Of a stretch of 64,000 nucleotides of DNA, positions 54,510-63,770 are shown in pieces. The position numbers and the translations under genes are program-made. The DNA comes from CAYJLF01 sp964371055. Its GTDB lineage: Bacteria > Eisenbacteria > RBG-16-71-46 > CAIMUX01. Below the pieces are notes generated by a model. It did not search any database. It saw only the letters and a program-made list of their open reading frames with translations, and was not told the origin of the DNA. Within the stretch, counting starts at the first letter, position 1; each line of letters starts with the position of its first letter. Location: positions 310,001 to 374,000 of the forward strand of contig CAYJLF010000001.1 of NCBI GenBank assembly GCA_964371055.1. The letters are read 5' to 3'.

Positions 54510-54838
54510 GGCGCTCCAACAAGTTGCGGCCACCACGGGATCCGCGTCGCGACACGATCGGCGCGAGGCCGCGCCGCGATCACGGGCTACCGGCGTCCTA
54601 TTCTACTCCATCCTCGCCAGTTTGGGGGCGGAATCGCGGAAGGCGCCGGGGGTCTATCCGCAAACACGGGGGACTTCCTTCCAGCCAGCGCGAGTGGGAA
54701 CGAGACCTGCGCTGCCGGTCGACGGAGGAAGCCGCTCGGCTCTAGAACAAGATGGCCGCTTCCTCGCGTGTTCGGCCAGGGCCAGCGTCAATCCTCTTGT
54801 TGACCACCGGCCGGTTGCGGCTGGTCCGCTGAGGCCGT
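54510..54838. other. Intergenic region upstream of the potassium channel gene, no intact gene recognised
   Basis: 329 bases between the start of the channel gene and the end of a protein remnant. Open frames here are chance frames of GC-rich DNA. It should hold the promoter for the channel/TerB unit, but I cannot point to boxes. Confidence 0.45.
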
Positions 54839-55060
54839 TCAGGACACCAGCAGATACAAAACGGCCGCGTGACCGTCGGGGTCCTGAAGCGACTGACATT
54901 CCTCGGTGTTGATCCACATCGCATAGGTCTTCTCAGGCTGAAGCGCCGCGGTCAACACGCACGTCCTCTGGTCTGCGAGGAATCTCGTCGCACCGGCCAG
55001 AACGGGAGATGTAACATTGCGCACACCACACCATGAACAGGAGTGCTCGGTGGCTTCCAT
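54839..55060 (-). pseudogene. Remnant of an Ig-like domain protein C-terminus
   Basis: The last 45 codons read 'RTCVLTAALQPEKTYAMWIN' and on to 'DPDGHAAVLYLLVS'. This pattern of 'L.P..TYA.W.N', then a 'F.D..G..AV.YLL.F' strand is the C-terminal end of a bacterial Ig-like (SbsA-type) domain found at the end of various regulators and exported proteins. Nothing upstream of it reads as protein, so the gene seems to have lost its 5' part. It could also be a short true ORF. Confidence 0.4.
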
Positions 55061-55197
55061 GACCTTGCTGAAAGTCGCGCGAGGAGCAGACAGATGGCGG
55101 GAGCGCTGCCAGCAGCCATCAGAGATCCCCCCTCGTGGAAGGACGAACGGGTGCGCGGCCGGAGCGAAGCGACGGACCACGCCGCACCTTCCCGCCT

Positions 55198-55446
55198 TCA
55201 CCGTCGATTGCGCGGGTGTTGCCTCGCCAGTCGCTCGTTGCCGCGCTTGTAGTTGCCGGTGACCCTGGCCATGAGTTGCTGAGCATCAGCTACTTCGGCT
55301 GCTTCAACCTCGGTGAGGAACTCCACGCCAGCGCTGCCGCGCAGTGTGGTCGCCACCCGGCCGTGGTGCAAGATCTCGACGTCGCCGTTCTTTCTGCTTC
55401 GATAGCTGAAGCCGAGGTCCCGGCTCTCTGCGTCCGGGGCTGTCAT
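55198..55446 (-). CDS. Conserved small protein of unknown function
   Basis: The product is 82 residues. The sequence 'DLGFSYRSRKNGDVEILHHG' followed by 'RVATTLRGSAG' and 'DAQQLMARVTGNYKRGNERL' reads as a real, charged soluble protein; I recognise it as similar to short conserved hypothetical proteins in many bacteria, where the same 'YRSRKNGDVEI' and 'TGNYKRGNER' segments occur. ATG 55446. No membrane segment, no Cys. It lies between a gene remnant and a secreted protein gene. No function can be given. Confidence 0.7.
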   Translation of the reverse strand: MTAPDAESRDLGFSYRSRKNGDVEILHHGRVATTLRGSAGVEFLTEVEAAEVADAQQLMARVTGNYKRGNERLARQHPRNRR

Positions 55447-55517
55447 CCTCCACCCATACGAGGTTTCCGCCTCTTCATAAGAGGGATCCTACCCGCCGAT
55501 GCGAGGATTGTCGCCCG

Positions 55518-58331
55518 CTACTTCACCAGGACCAGCCTCGCCACGCGATCGATCCCCGCCGATTCGAGACGATAGAAGTATATGCCGGCCGGAACGGTCC
55601 CCCCGCGCGCGTCTCGCCGATCCCAACGCACCTCGTTCTCGCCCGGCTCCGCCACCCCCTGGAAGAGCACCCGGAGGAGGCGGCCCTGCAGGTCGTAGAC
55701 GGTCAGCCGGGTCCAGGTCGTGCGCGCCAGCGTGAACCGGATCGAGACATCGCCGCCGGACGGATTCGGCACGCCGACGAGGTGGAAGAGGGTCCCGTCG
55801 GGAGTCTGCGGATCCGGCACCCCGGAGATGCCGGCCGTCGTCGGTCCGGCCACCGGTCCGAACTCTCCTTCCGGTCCCTCGGTCTGCACGTACCAGATCA
55901 GCCCATACTCGTCCTCGGGATAGATATCCTCGGCGTCAAAGCCGAAACCGGAGAGCTGGCCTCCCGGTGGGACCGGAACGGAGGCCGTGGTCCAGAGAAT
56001 GCCCGATCCGCCCATGTACGCACCGCAACCGCCGGCGTCGGGATAGAGCGCCGGCAGCGGCTGCCAGGTCCAACCGGCCGGAGAGGTCACATTGCTCACC
56101 GGCACGTCGATCTGCAGCGCGAAGTAGGAAAGCGAATCGGATTCGGTGTTCAGAATCGCGTAGCCGTAGGAGATCGTCGCGCGCGAGCCGTCGTCTACCA
56201 ACGGCGGCGGATCAGCCGGAGAGGCCGGGCGTGACGCCAGCAGGCGAGGACCAGAGCGCGCGGCTGGGCGGATGACGTTGATGTCGGTGACGCAAAGATA
56301 CTCGGTTTCGTCCTCGTCGACGCCGGCGGCGTTGTCTTCCAGGTTGTCGTTGTCGACCCGGATCCGGCCATCTTCCCCTACGGTGACATCGAGTTTGTCG
56401 TAAGCCGTGTCTCGCGTTCCCTCGGTCGGCGCGTGATGGCTCTCGCCCCAGGGGTTGGAGACGTGGATCACCCGGGATCCGTCCGCCTTGGTCTCGATCC
56501 CGGCCACGGTGACGTAGTGGGCGGCGTCCGCATCGACGAGTTCGCCATCCTCGTTGTACCACTGCAGGCGCAGCAACACGTCGTGGCACTGGCCGAACTG
56601 CTCCGTCAGGAAGTCCCAGGTGGCCCTGGCGCCGGCGACCCGGACGTGCTCCAGCGGCGCGCGTCCTTCCGGCTGCGGCTGAGGCTTGAGCACGCCGCGG
56701 TTGCGCAGATACTTCGTCACGCCGCCGTCCCCGAGATCCTGGTCGTGGCAGTACTTCTTCAGGCTGTCCTGGAGCGCCTTGTTCTTCTCTTCCTGAGTCG
56801 TCCCCTCCGGCGTGAGCTCGGGGTAGCCGTTCTGCGCCCAGTAGCTCAAGCAATTCGCGAAGGCGCTCCCCTGGCAGATGGCCGCCCGGCCCTGGCTGAT
56901 ATCGGGGACGTACTTCCACGTCGAGGTGCCGGTCGGGGCGGTCGTCTCCCCCTGCACGTCATCGACGGCCGGCCCCTTGCTCTCCTTGGCCTCATCGTCC
57001 TTGTTCTCGACTCCGACCTCGGCCTGGGCGGTGTTCGCCGCCTCGTGGGGAACCAAGGGAACTCGAACCTCGCCCGGCCCGGCCGGAAGCCCGCCCGGCC
57101 CTCCGATCGGGATCTCGATCTCGGCGCGCGCGGTCCTGCCATCCAAAGCCGTCGACTTCGTGCCGATCTTGAGGAAGAGCCCGTCCTGCGCTCCATCGGG
57201 GTTCGAGTTGACGCGCACGCGGAGTCCGCTCAGATCGGCGCCGATGCCGGATGGTGTCACGTCGATCGGAGGTGACTGCATCATGCTGAGCTGCCCCGGA
57301 AGGAAGCCTCCGAGGAGCGGCTCGTAGCAGGCGAGCACACCTCCGCCGACGTCCTCGGAGTGGCGCGCGCCGGGGAAGAGCTCGGGGTCGATCCACTCGC
57401 CGAGCGCCTCGATTCTCGGCGGCACGGTCGACTGCGGAGCGGGCTGCCATCCGTGCGGCGTGAGGATGTCGCCGAACGGTCGCTGCATGGTGTTCTCGCA
57501 GCCGACGGGAAGCATCCGCTGTTCAGCGCTTAAGAGATCGAAGTCCCACGTACCCGAGAGCACGAGAGGCGCGCCATTCCCACCACCGCCGAGGATGCGG
57601 TCGGCGGGCCCGACGACGCCGATCCGATCCTGGCGAGCCCGAATTCCCAGCGAGGCCGTCGCTCCGAAGACAAGCGAGACGTCCTGCCAGCCCTGCGGCC
57701 ACTCCAATCCGGGGGCAACGAAGGTGCGGGATCGGCCGCCCAGGCCATCGAGATCTGCCGCGACGTACCAGCCTGCCGGCTGATTCGGCCAGGCTCCCCA
57801 GTATCCGACCCAGACGTGAGCTCCGGGGCCCGGTGGCAGGTCGAGGTCGAAGGGAACCTCGTGCTCCGTGACCTGGGGCCAGAGTCCCACCGGACCCGGA
57901 TCGACTCCCGGCACGACTGCGAGGATGTTGCCGGGCTCGCCCGCGACATCCTGCCAGACATAAACGTCCATCGTCTGCCCCGACTGCTGGCCGAGCTGGG
58001 TCAAGTGGAACACGATCGCCGTCAAGCGTCCGAGCGCGGGAACACGCTCGGCGAAAGCTCCGTGCGCGGGCGGCGCGACTCCTTCGTTCTGCCAGGCGTA
58101 GGCGTTCTCGACGGTCCCGTCGTACCACCCGAGGGTTCCGCGAAATCCTTCTTCCGCCGTGCGCTGATGTTCGGGAGGCAGTACCGAGATGCCGGCACCA
58201 GGCCCGATTTGCGCCGCCGGATCGACCCCGGCATCGGCCCGGGCCAAGCCCGTGGCGCCCGCGACGATTCCGTGGAGGCCGAGGACGGCGACCGTGAGGG
58301 CGAGTCGTGATGCGAGGTGCCGACCGTTCAT
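55518..58331 (-). CDS. Large secreted protein with C39-like cysteine peptidase domain and sorting domain
   Basis: The product is 937 residues. Signal peptide (hydrophobic 8-28, cleavage near 'LARADA'). An N-terminal jelly-roll-like region (about 40-400) resembles cell-surface beta domains ('FDLDLPPGPGAHVWVGYWGA'). A papain-like C39_2 domain lies at about 460-650. Its nucleophile is the Cys in 'RAAICQGSAFANCLSYWAQN', the His is in 'VDADAAHYVTVAGIETKADG' and the Asn in 'IHVSNPWGES'. The remainder is a beta domain and the sorting module ('GVPNPSGGDVSIRFTLA' to 'GIDRVARLVLVK'). ATG 58331 follows AAGGAGGG. Probable secreted cysteine peptidase, substrate unknown. Confidence 0.8.
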   Translation of the reverse strand: MNGRHLASRLALTVAVLGLHGIVAGATGLARADAGVDPAAQIGPGAGISVLPPEHQRTAEEGFRGTLGWYDGTVENAYAWQNEGVAPPAHGAFAERVPALGRLTAIVFHLTQLGQQSGQTMDVYVWQDVAGEPGNILAVVPGVDPGPVGLWPQVTEHEVPFDLDLPPGPGAHVWVGYWGAWPNQPAGWYVAADLDGLGGRSRTFVAPGLEWPQGWQDVSLVFGATASLGIRARQDRIGVVGPADRILGGGGNGAPLVLSGTWDFDLLSAEQRMLPVGCENTMQRPFGDILTPHGWQPAPQSTVPPRIEALGEWIDPELFPGARHSEDVGGGVLACYEPLLGGFLPGQLSMMQSPPIDVTPSGIGADLSGLRVRVNSNPDGAQDGLFLKIGTKSTALDGRTARAEIEIPIGGPGGLPAGPGEVRVPLVPHEAANTAQAEVGVENKDDEAKESKGPAVDDVQGETTAPTGTSTWKYVPDISQGRAAICQGSAFANCLSYWAQNGYPELTPEGTTQEEKNKALQDSLKKYCHDQDLGDGGVTKYLRNRGVLKPQPQPEGRAPLEHVRVAGARATWDFLTEQFGQCHDVLLRLQWYNEDGELVDADAAHYVTVAGIETKADGSRVIHVSNPWGESHHAPTEGTRDTAYDKLDVTVGEDGRIRVDNDNLEDNAAGVDEDETEYLCVTDINVIRPAARSGPRLLASRPASPADPPPLVDDGSRATISYGYAILNTESDSLSYFALQIDVPVSNVTSPAGWTWQPLPALYPDAGGCGAYMGGSGILWTTASVPVPPGGQLSGFGFDAEDIYPEDEYGLIWYVQTEGPEGEFGPVAGPTTAGISGVPDPQTPDGTLFHLVGVPNPSGGDVSIRFTLARTTWTRLTVYDLQGRLLRVLFQGVAEPGENEVRWDRRDARGGTVPAGIYFYRLESAGIDRVARLVLVK

Positions 58332-58598
58332 GCGTCCCTCCTTCAGGCAGCGATAGCCGGCCCGGCATCCCAGCGGAGGGCGATCCGCCCACCGACGCGG
58401 CAGGCTGTCGGGCGAATCTCGAGTGCGGAGGAGTGTACGCGTTGGTTCGGTGGAACACAATTACTAATTCGCCACATCACGATTGCTTATTGTACCTGCG
58501 ACCGCCGGTTCCACCATTCCTGCCGTTCACGATCACCCGCTCCTGGTGATCACGATGGGCGAATCAGGCACGATTCCCTCGCGACTCAAAAACCCTGC

Positions 58599-59183
58599 TC
58601 ATGGCCGGTTGGCCGCCCGCTGGTAGCTCACCGCAATGACACCGCTCGGAGTGACAACGCTCTCCATCACCCCGAACGCTGCCGGGGGCGTCCCGTCGGC
58701 AAACAATCGTTTTCCGTCGCCGAGGGTTATCGGGAAGATCCTCAGCCAGAACTCGTCGACCAGATCTTGCTTATTCAGCGTCTGAACCAGATTCGCACTT
58801 CCGTAAACATGCAGATCTGGCCCTGGCTGCTGTTTGATGTCGGCGATCTTCTTCCCAATGTCTCCGCCTAAGAAGACCGACGGCTGCCACTCGTGGGAAG
58901 TCATGAACTTCGAGGCCACGTACTTTGTCGCCGTGTTGACGCCCGGCCATATGTCGGTCCGTTGCGGCCAATAGGAAGCCCATATCTCGAAAGTCTTGCG
59001 TCCAAGGAGCAAGTCGAACGGCATGTTCATCTGTTTCTTGATGACCGCGGAAAGAACAGGATCGGAGTACGCCCCTATCCATCCGCCATACGCGAAACCG
59101 CCACTGTCATCTTCGTCTCGTCTGCCCGGCGATTGAGTCACTCCGTCGAGTGAGATGAACTCAATGACAACGATCTTCCTCAC
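58599..59183 (-). CDS. DHFR/RibD-fold family protein
   Basis: The product is 194 residues. The family opening 'IVVIEFISLDGVTQSPGRRD' and the segment 'DLLLGRKTFEIWASYWPQR' match the RibD C-terminal/dihydrofolate-reductase-like group. So does the NADPH-binding region 'DLHVYGSANLVQTLNKQDLV' and 'RIFPITLGDGKRLFADG'. These small stand-alone proteins are NADPH-dependent reductases of unknown substrate, not folate reductases proper. The start is a GTG at 59183 after GGAGAAG. It is locally less GC-rich than neighbours, which may mark a recent arrival (inference). Confidence 0.88.
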   Translation of the reverse strand: MRKIVVIEFISLDGVTQSPGRRDEDDSGGFAYGGWIGAYSDPVLSAVIKKQMNMPFDLLLGRKTFEIWASYWPQRTDIWPGVNTATKYVASKFMTSHEWQPSVFLGGDIGKKIADIKQQPGPDLHVYGSANLVQTLNKQDLVDEFWLRIFPITLGDGKRLFADGTPPAAFGVMESVVTPSGVIAVSYQRAANRP

Positions 59184-59461
59184 GATTGGGCTTCTCCGCT
59201 AGCTGGACATGAGCCCGATCCGAGATCAAGGTATCGGACGCAAGCTCACAGGACACGCACGGGGATCGCCGGCGAGGTGAAGTAGAGCTGACTCTCGTGC
59301 CAGCCATGTGTGGATAGCGGATCGCGTGGGCCTTCCCTGGCGGGCCTTGCTTTCGCCGTGCTTCGGCTCGATCAGAATCCGGGGCACGCTCGCTGTTCTG
59401 CGGTTACCGCGCAGCGGGTGCCCCGGAGTCTTCACCGTGGTCGATGCCGGTTGCCGTGCGG

Positions 59462-60199
59462 TCAGCGCACCTGCCCCTTCCGGCGCCGGACGGTCAGTGC
59501 AGCCGCGATCAGACCTCCACCCAAAAGGAGGATCGAAGTCGGCTCCGGCACAGGAGCGGTCGCCTCATTAATGCTGGTGAAACCGGAGAGGGTCGCAATG
59601 TCTCCACCGCCCGAGAGGACGAAGGATACGGTCGCCTGCAGGAACGTCCAAGGTCCCGGCCCCGGACCGGCAGACGGACCGACGCTGTAGGCTCCGTAGG
59701 AGTAGAGCGCTCCGGGCGTCCCTGGTCCGGTCGAGAAGGCTGCACCCACATCGACGCCCATGTTGGTCAACGGGAGGCCAGCCTCACTGACCTGGAGGTG
59801 GGACCCGGTGGGAGTGAGGGAGACGCCATCTCCAGTGAAATCAGTCAACCCGCCCACCACCGAGCTGTAGACGACGTTCGGGGAGGCGGTCGGCACGATC
59901 GGCGTCGCAAAGATAAAGGCGAATGCGCTGGGAGCCCCGAAATCGGTGACCGCGATTCCGTACGCGATCGAGGGATCTGGATCCATGGCGACATCACGCA
60001 ACTGGACCGAGAATTCGCTCGTCGTGTAGTCCCAGTTGTCGACCCGGTAGATGCCGTTGTCATCCGTGTACCAGGGAACTTCCACAAACTCCCGCTGGCC
60101 ATCGCCGATGAAGCCGATGAACGGCGCCATGGCGGAGGCGGACCCGACGACGATCGTGGACATGGCAACAAGCAGTAACAGTGACGCTCCAGGCTTCAT
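59462..60199 (-). CDS. Exported PEP-CTERM protein
   Basis: The product is 245 residues. Signal peptide (hydrophobic 6-24, ending 'GSASA'), a central beta-rich region with many Gly, Thr and Val, and a C-terminal tripartite tail: 'PVPEPTSILLLGGGLIAAAL' then 'TVRRRKGQVR'. That is the PEP-CTERM sorting signal (Pro-Glu-Pro, helix, basic end) recognised by an exosortase. The mature domain resembles those of other PEP-CTERM exported proteins of unknown role. No exosortase gene is in the window. ATG 60199 follows GAGGAGG. Confidence 0.87.
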   Translation of the reverse strand: MKPGASLLLLVAMSTIVVGSASAMAPFIGFIGDGQREFVEVPWYTDDNGIYRVDNWDYTTSEFSVQLRDVAMDPDPSIAYGIAVTDFGAPSAFAFIFATPIVPTASPNVVYSSVVGGLTDFTGDGVSLTPTGSHLQVSEAGLPLTNMGVDVGAAFSTGPGTPGALYSYGAYSVGPSAGPGPGPWTFLQATVSFVLSGGGDIATLSGFTSINEATAPVPEPTSILLLGGGLIAAALTVRRRKGQVR

Positions 60200-60697
60200 G
60201 GCCGTCCTCCTCTTCGATGTCAACCAATTCATGAGAAAACTGACGATTATGACCGAAGGGGCAGGAATGGATCAACCGGAATTCGCGCCCTTCCAGGGAG
60301 GAATCACAGTCTCTTTCCGGAAATGATGCGACTGATAATGTCTCTCTCACTGCGCGGAGCGTGGATCTACGCCGGACGGATCGAGCGCTCGGGGTGCGGC
60401 TTGGACCCCGCGGCGCAAAAGATACGAAACCGAACGTTGCGGCGCCGCAGGGCGGCGGTGATCGGTCGTGACGCGATGGAGCGGGCGCAACGACTTGCGC
60501 CGATCGTTCGGATCCGCCGATCGGACGGACAACATGCGGGGCCTGAAGGATCGGTGCAGCCTGATGACGCGGCGACCTGCGGCGTTCTTGCTTCCTCGGG
60601 AGTCTGACGGCAGGGGGGCCAGGGTCACGGCCGAACACCACGCTCTACCGTGGAGTCGGTAGTGGGAGCGAGTCGCCGCGCCGCCCGCGCTCCCCGA
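60200..60697. other. Intergenic region, no gene recognised
   Basis: 498 bases upstream of the PEP-CTERM gene and downstream of the small lipoprotein gene, both on the minus strand. Several short open frames run through it, but none has protein-like composition or a convincing start. From 60200 to about 60340 the GC content drops, as expected for the promoter region of the PEP-CTERM gene. Confidence 0.5.
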
Positions 60698-61258
60698 TCA
60701 CCTCGCCCCCTGCCTCCGCATCGTCCCGATCTCCGTGAACGCTCCCGGCGTCTCGAGGTGATCCCCGATGAACCGGCGCAGCTCGGCCGTCCCCGCGGTG
60801 ATGACCAGATCGTCCTCCGTGGTCCAGGCGTGGGCCAAGCCGAGGGGGTTCGCCTCCAGCAGGTCCTCCAGCCACTGCGGATCCAGCGCCTGCAGCCTCA
60901 TCGTGTCGCCGTGCAGCGTCACCTTCACGATTACGTGCACGGGAAGGTGCAGGTCGAGAGGGGCATGGGGAGCGCAGTCCGGATTCTCGGGATAGAGGTC
61001 CAGAATCGCCGTGTCGTGGATGCGGGTCAGATGCGCTACGAAGGCCGCAGGGGGCGCGCCCTCCTCTTCCACCTCCACCGCGTACGCGCCGTCGCGGGCG
61101 GCACAGCGCCAGGTCTGCTCGTCGTCATCCGCGATCCAGACGCCGGGGAGCGCGTCGTCCAGGTAGGTGTCGGCCTCGGTGTAGACCGGCTGCAGGATCG
61201 GTACGCACGCGCTCCCGAGCAGCCACGGCAAGAGCAGAAGGATGGTCCAGGATCTCAT
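60698..61258 (-). CDS. Small lipoprotein of unknown function
   Basis: The product is 186 residues. A short lipoprotein signal ('ILLLLPWLLGSAC', Cys18) is followed by a soluble beta-rich domain ('WIADDDEQTWRCAARDGAYA', 'HVIVKVTLHGDTMRLQALDP') and a C-terminal helix. I recall similar lipoproteins with 'W..DDEQ.W.F' starts and 'L..LDP.WL...L' segments as uncharacterised. ATG 61258 has GGAGGG at good spacing. Confidence 0.72.
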   Translation of the reverse strand: MRSWTILLLLPWLLGSACVPILQPVYTEADTYLDDALPGVWIADDDEQTWRCAARDGAYAVEVEEEGAPPAAFVAHLTRIHDTAILDLYPENPDCAPHAPLDLHLPVHVIVKVTLHGDTMRLQALDPQWLEDLLEANPLGLAHAWTTEDDLVITAGTAELRRFIGDHLETPGAFTEIGTMRRQGAR

Positions 61259-61394
61259 AGCTCGTTCCCTCCTTGTCGCCGCCGACACAGCGCAGGCGGC
61301 TCGCCCGGTCACCCGCGCCGATGAGCGCGAGCTCCTCGTAGATCCGCGCCTTCGCGCCCGGCACCGATCTCCCACTGCGCCGTGAGCTTGGAGG

Positions 61395-61715
61395 TTATGC
61401 GGAGGAGCCCTCCCCGTACTGCCGCCAGAAGGAGATCTCAGGCGGTCCGGCCAGGAAGCCCTCGGCGCGCTGGATGAAGGACTGCAGGTGGGAGGTCTGC
61501 ATGTGCGGGCCGAGGTAGCGCTCTCGGCTCGGCCAGGCTTCCACGAGGGTGATCCTGGCTGGGTCCGACAGGTCCTGCAGGATCGTGATCCCGCCGCATT
61601 CCGGCTCCTCCTGCAGGACGATGGCCACGAGGTCGGCGATCTCCCGGCCGGCGCGGAGTTCCTGTCCGGACCTCGCCTGGTAGCTGATCATGACCACAAC
61701 GCCGCCTGAGTTCAT
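61395..61715 (-). CDS. ABM-domain (antibiotic biosynthesis monooxygenase-like) protein
   Basis: The product is 106 residues. It is a single ferredoxin-like ABM domain: 'VMISYQARSGQELRAGREIA' (first strand and helix), 'CGGITILQDLSDPARITLVE' and 'AWPSRERYLGPHMQTSHLQS'. The set 'EAW....YL..H..T.H...F' is the usual ABM core. Such dimeric proteins act as quinol or haem-type monooxygenases or have no enzyme role. ATG 61715 follows GGAGGAG. Single gene; substrate unknown. Confidence 0.83.
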   Translation of the reverse strand: MNSGGVVVMISYQARSGQELRAGREIADLVAIVLQEEPECGGITILQDLSDPARITLVEAWPSRERYLGPHMQTSHLQSFIQRAEGFLAGPPEISFWRQYGEGSSA

Positions 61716-61978
61716 GGGCTCCTCCGATCCGTCACGGGCCGTTCCTGGATGCCGGGCCGACTCCGAGTGTAGAAACCGCGGGGGAACAGGGCAAGCGGCG
61801 GGGCCGACCCGTGCGCCACCGGCCGAGACCGGCCGCGCTCTCCAGTGCGAACTGAAGAAGCCCGGGACGTCGACTCCGGCGAGATCTTCCACCCGGTTCG
61901 ATGGATGCCACCTTCCGATGGAACGGCGTACCCGTTAGAATCCCGACGATCGTTCGCTTCCTGAGGCGGGAGGAGCAG

Positions 61979-62476
61979 ATGGAGGTCAGGAGCTTCGAGG
62001 CGATTGCCGGCGCGCTCAACGCGGGAGGCGTTCGCTATCTCGTCGTCGGCGGATTGGCCGTGGTCGCTCATGGTCACGGACGGATGACCCATGATCTGGA
62101 TCTGGTGATCTCCCTCGATCGCGACAACGTTCTCCATGCATTCGCCGCCCTGAGCGGCCTGGGCTACCAGCCACGGGTTCCGGTCACCGCGGAGGCGTTC
62201 GCCGATCCCGATCAACGGCGCCGCTGGATCGAGGAGAAGGGGATGACCGTGCTGAACCTCTACTCCGAGACCCATCGAACCACACCGATCGATCTGTTCG
62301 TGACCGAGCCGTTCGACTTCGAAACGGCCTATGCGAGCTCGATCGAGGCGGAGATCGAGGGAACTCTCTTCCGCTACGTCGATCTTCAGACCCTGATCCG
62401 CATGAAGGAGGCAGCCGGCCGGCCCCTCGACCTGGACGATGTCCTCCACCTGAGGTTGCTGGACGATGAAGCGTGA
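61979..62476 (+). CDS. Minimal nucleotidyltransferase-fold protein
   Basis: The product is 165 residues. A nucleotidyltransferase (pol-beta-like) fold has 'RYLVVGGLAVVAHGHGRMTH' followed by 'DLDLVISLDRDN': the G-G-x-A loop and the D-x-D metal pair. A third acidic position may be the Asp of 'TPIDLFVTEPFDF'. These small proteins with a helical partner occur as AbiEii-type, MNT-type or stand-alone enzymes that modify tRNA or a partner. ATG 61979 follows GGGAGGAG; the frame upstream is not convincing. Its stop overlaps the next gene by 11 bases. Confidence 0.8.
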   Translation: MEVRSFEAIAGALNAGGVRYLVVGGLAVVAHGHGRMTHDLDLVISLDRDNVLHAFAALSGLGYQPRVPVTAEAFADPDQRRRWIEEKGMTVLNLYSETHRTTPIDLFVTEPFDFETAYASSIEAEIEGTLFRYVDLQTLIRMKEAAGRPLDLDDVLHLRLLDDEA

Positions 62477-62657
62477 GCCGCGGGCAGTCCCGTCCGCTGA
62501 TGCGGACTGGCAGAGTGACTGGGAGAGCGGGCGGCGTTGCCAGCTCCGCCGCTTTCGCGACCTGCCCATGATCGAGAAGTTCCGTGCGGTCGAGGAGATG
62601 TGTCGACTGGCCCGGATGCTCGCGGACGCGCGCTCGAGACGGATCAGGGAACGATGA
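62466..62657 (+). CDS. Small charged partner protein of the nucleotidyltransferase
   Basis: The product is 63 residues. Strongly basic and acidic, with one predicted helix 'LPMIEKFRAVEEMCRLARML'. It overlaps the nucleotidyltransferase by 11 bases, so the pair is translated together. The size and pairing resemble toxin-antitoxin partners, but I recognise no known antitoxin motif. ATG 62466 sits in the end of the previous gene. Confidence 0.6.
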   Translation: MKREPRAVPSADADWQSDWESGRRCQLRRFRDLPMIEKFRAVEEMCRLARMLADARSRRIRER

Positions 62658-62699
62658 CACGTCGTCCGTATCCGAGAAGCAGCCGCAGGAGGTCATAGC

Positions 62700-63770
62700 A
62701 TGCCCGATGCGATCCGGTCCTTCCCCTTCGCCGCCATCGTCGGCCAGGATCTCCTGAAGACGGTCTACCTCGCCAACATCGTCGATCCCCTGATCGGCGG
62801 CCTTCTGATCTCCGGGGCCAAGGGAACCGGCAAGAGCACCATCGTCCACGCCGTCCAGGGGCTTCTGCCCGACCATGAGGTCGTGGACGGATGTCCCTTC
62901 CAGTGCGATCCCGACCGGCCGGAGCGCTTCTGCTCCCTCTGCCGCGAGCGCGACACGCACCCGCGGAAACCGGCGTCGATGCGGATACTCACCCTCCCGT
63001 TGAGCTGCACCGAGGATCGCCTGATCGGCAGCCTCGACATCGAGGCGCTGCTGCGCGACGGGACGCGGCGCGTGCATCCGGGCCTGCTGGGGGAGGCGCA
63101 CCGGAACCTCCTCTACGTCGACGAGGTGAACCTGCTCCCCGACCATCTGGTCGATGACATCCTCGATGTCGCCGCCAGCCACTGGAACCGGATCGAGCGG
63201 GAGGGAGTCTCGATCGCCCACCCGGCCGAGTTCGTCCTGGTCGGCACCATGAACCCCGAGGAGGGAGACCTCCGGCCGCAGATCCTGGACCGCTTTCCGC
63301 TCTCGGCCCGGATCACCACGATCCACGATCCGGCGCAGCGCGCCGAGATCGTGCGCCGCAACCTCGCATTCGAACTCGATCCCCGCGCGCTGCACCAGCG
63401 TTTCGCGCCCGACACGGCGCGCCGGCGCGAGGCGATCGTCGAGGGGCGGCAGCGGCTGGCCTCGATCCCGATCGACGACGACCTGCTCCTCGGCATCGCG
63501 ACCTCCTGCGCGGCGCTCAAGGTGGACGGGCAGCGTCCCGACATCGTCATCGCGCGGACGGCGCGCGCCATCGCCGCGCTGGCCGGGAGAGAGAGGATCC
63601 TCGCCGACGACGTGCTGATCGCCGCCGAGGCGGCCCTGGGCCACCGCACGCGGGACGGCGGACTTCTCGAGCCCCCGGCCGCCGAAGAGGTCCGCTCGCA
63701 GTTCGCGGGCGCCGAGCCGCTCGCCCGGCGGAAGACCGAGAGCTCACCGGCAAAAAAAGCGGAACGCTGA
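62700..63770 (+). CDS. Magnesium-chelatase-type AAA+ ATPase (BchI/ChlI family)
   Basis: The product is 356 residues. Walker A 'ISGAKGTGKSTIVHAVQGLL', Walker B 'RNLLYVDEVNLLPDHLVDDI', sensor 1 'FVLVGTMNPEEGDLRPQILD' and arginine finger 'DRFPLSARITTI' match BchI-type chelatase ATPases. A Cys cluster 'GCPFQCDPDRPERFCSLCRE' near residue 70 is the form seen in members tied to cobalamin-type or unknown chelatases. The C-terminal 35 residues are charged and extend past the core. ATG 62700 follows AGGAGG. A partner subunit (BchD/VWA type) probably follows beyond the window. Confidence 0.9.
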   Translation: MPDAIRSFPFAAIVGQDLLKTVYLANIVDPLIGGLLISGAKGTGKSTIVHAVQGLLPDHEVVDGCPFQCDPDRPERFCSLCRERDTHPRKPASMRILTLPLSCTEDRLIGSLDIEALLRDGTRRVHPGLLGEAHRNLLYVDEVNLLPDHLVDDILDVAASHWNRIEREGVSIAHPAEFVLVGTMNPEEGDLRPQILDRFPLSARITTIHDPAQRAEIVRRNLAFELDPRALHQRFAPDTARRREAIVEGRQRLASIPIDDDLLLGIATSCAALKVDGQRPDIVIARTARAIAALAGRERILADDVLIAAEAALGHRTRDGGLLEPPAAEEVRSQFAGAEPLARRKTESSPAKKAER

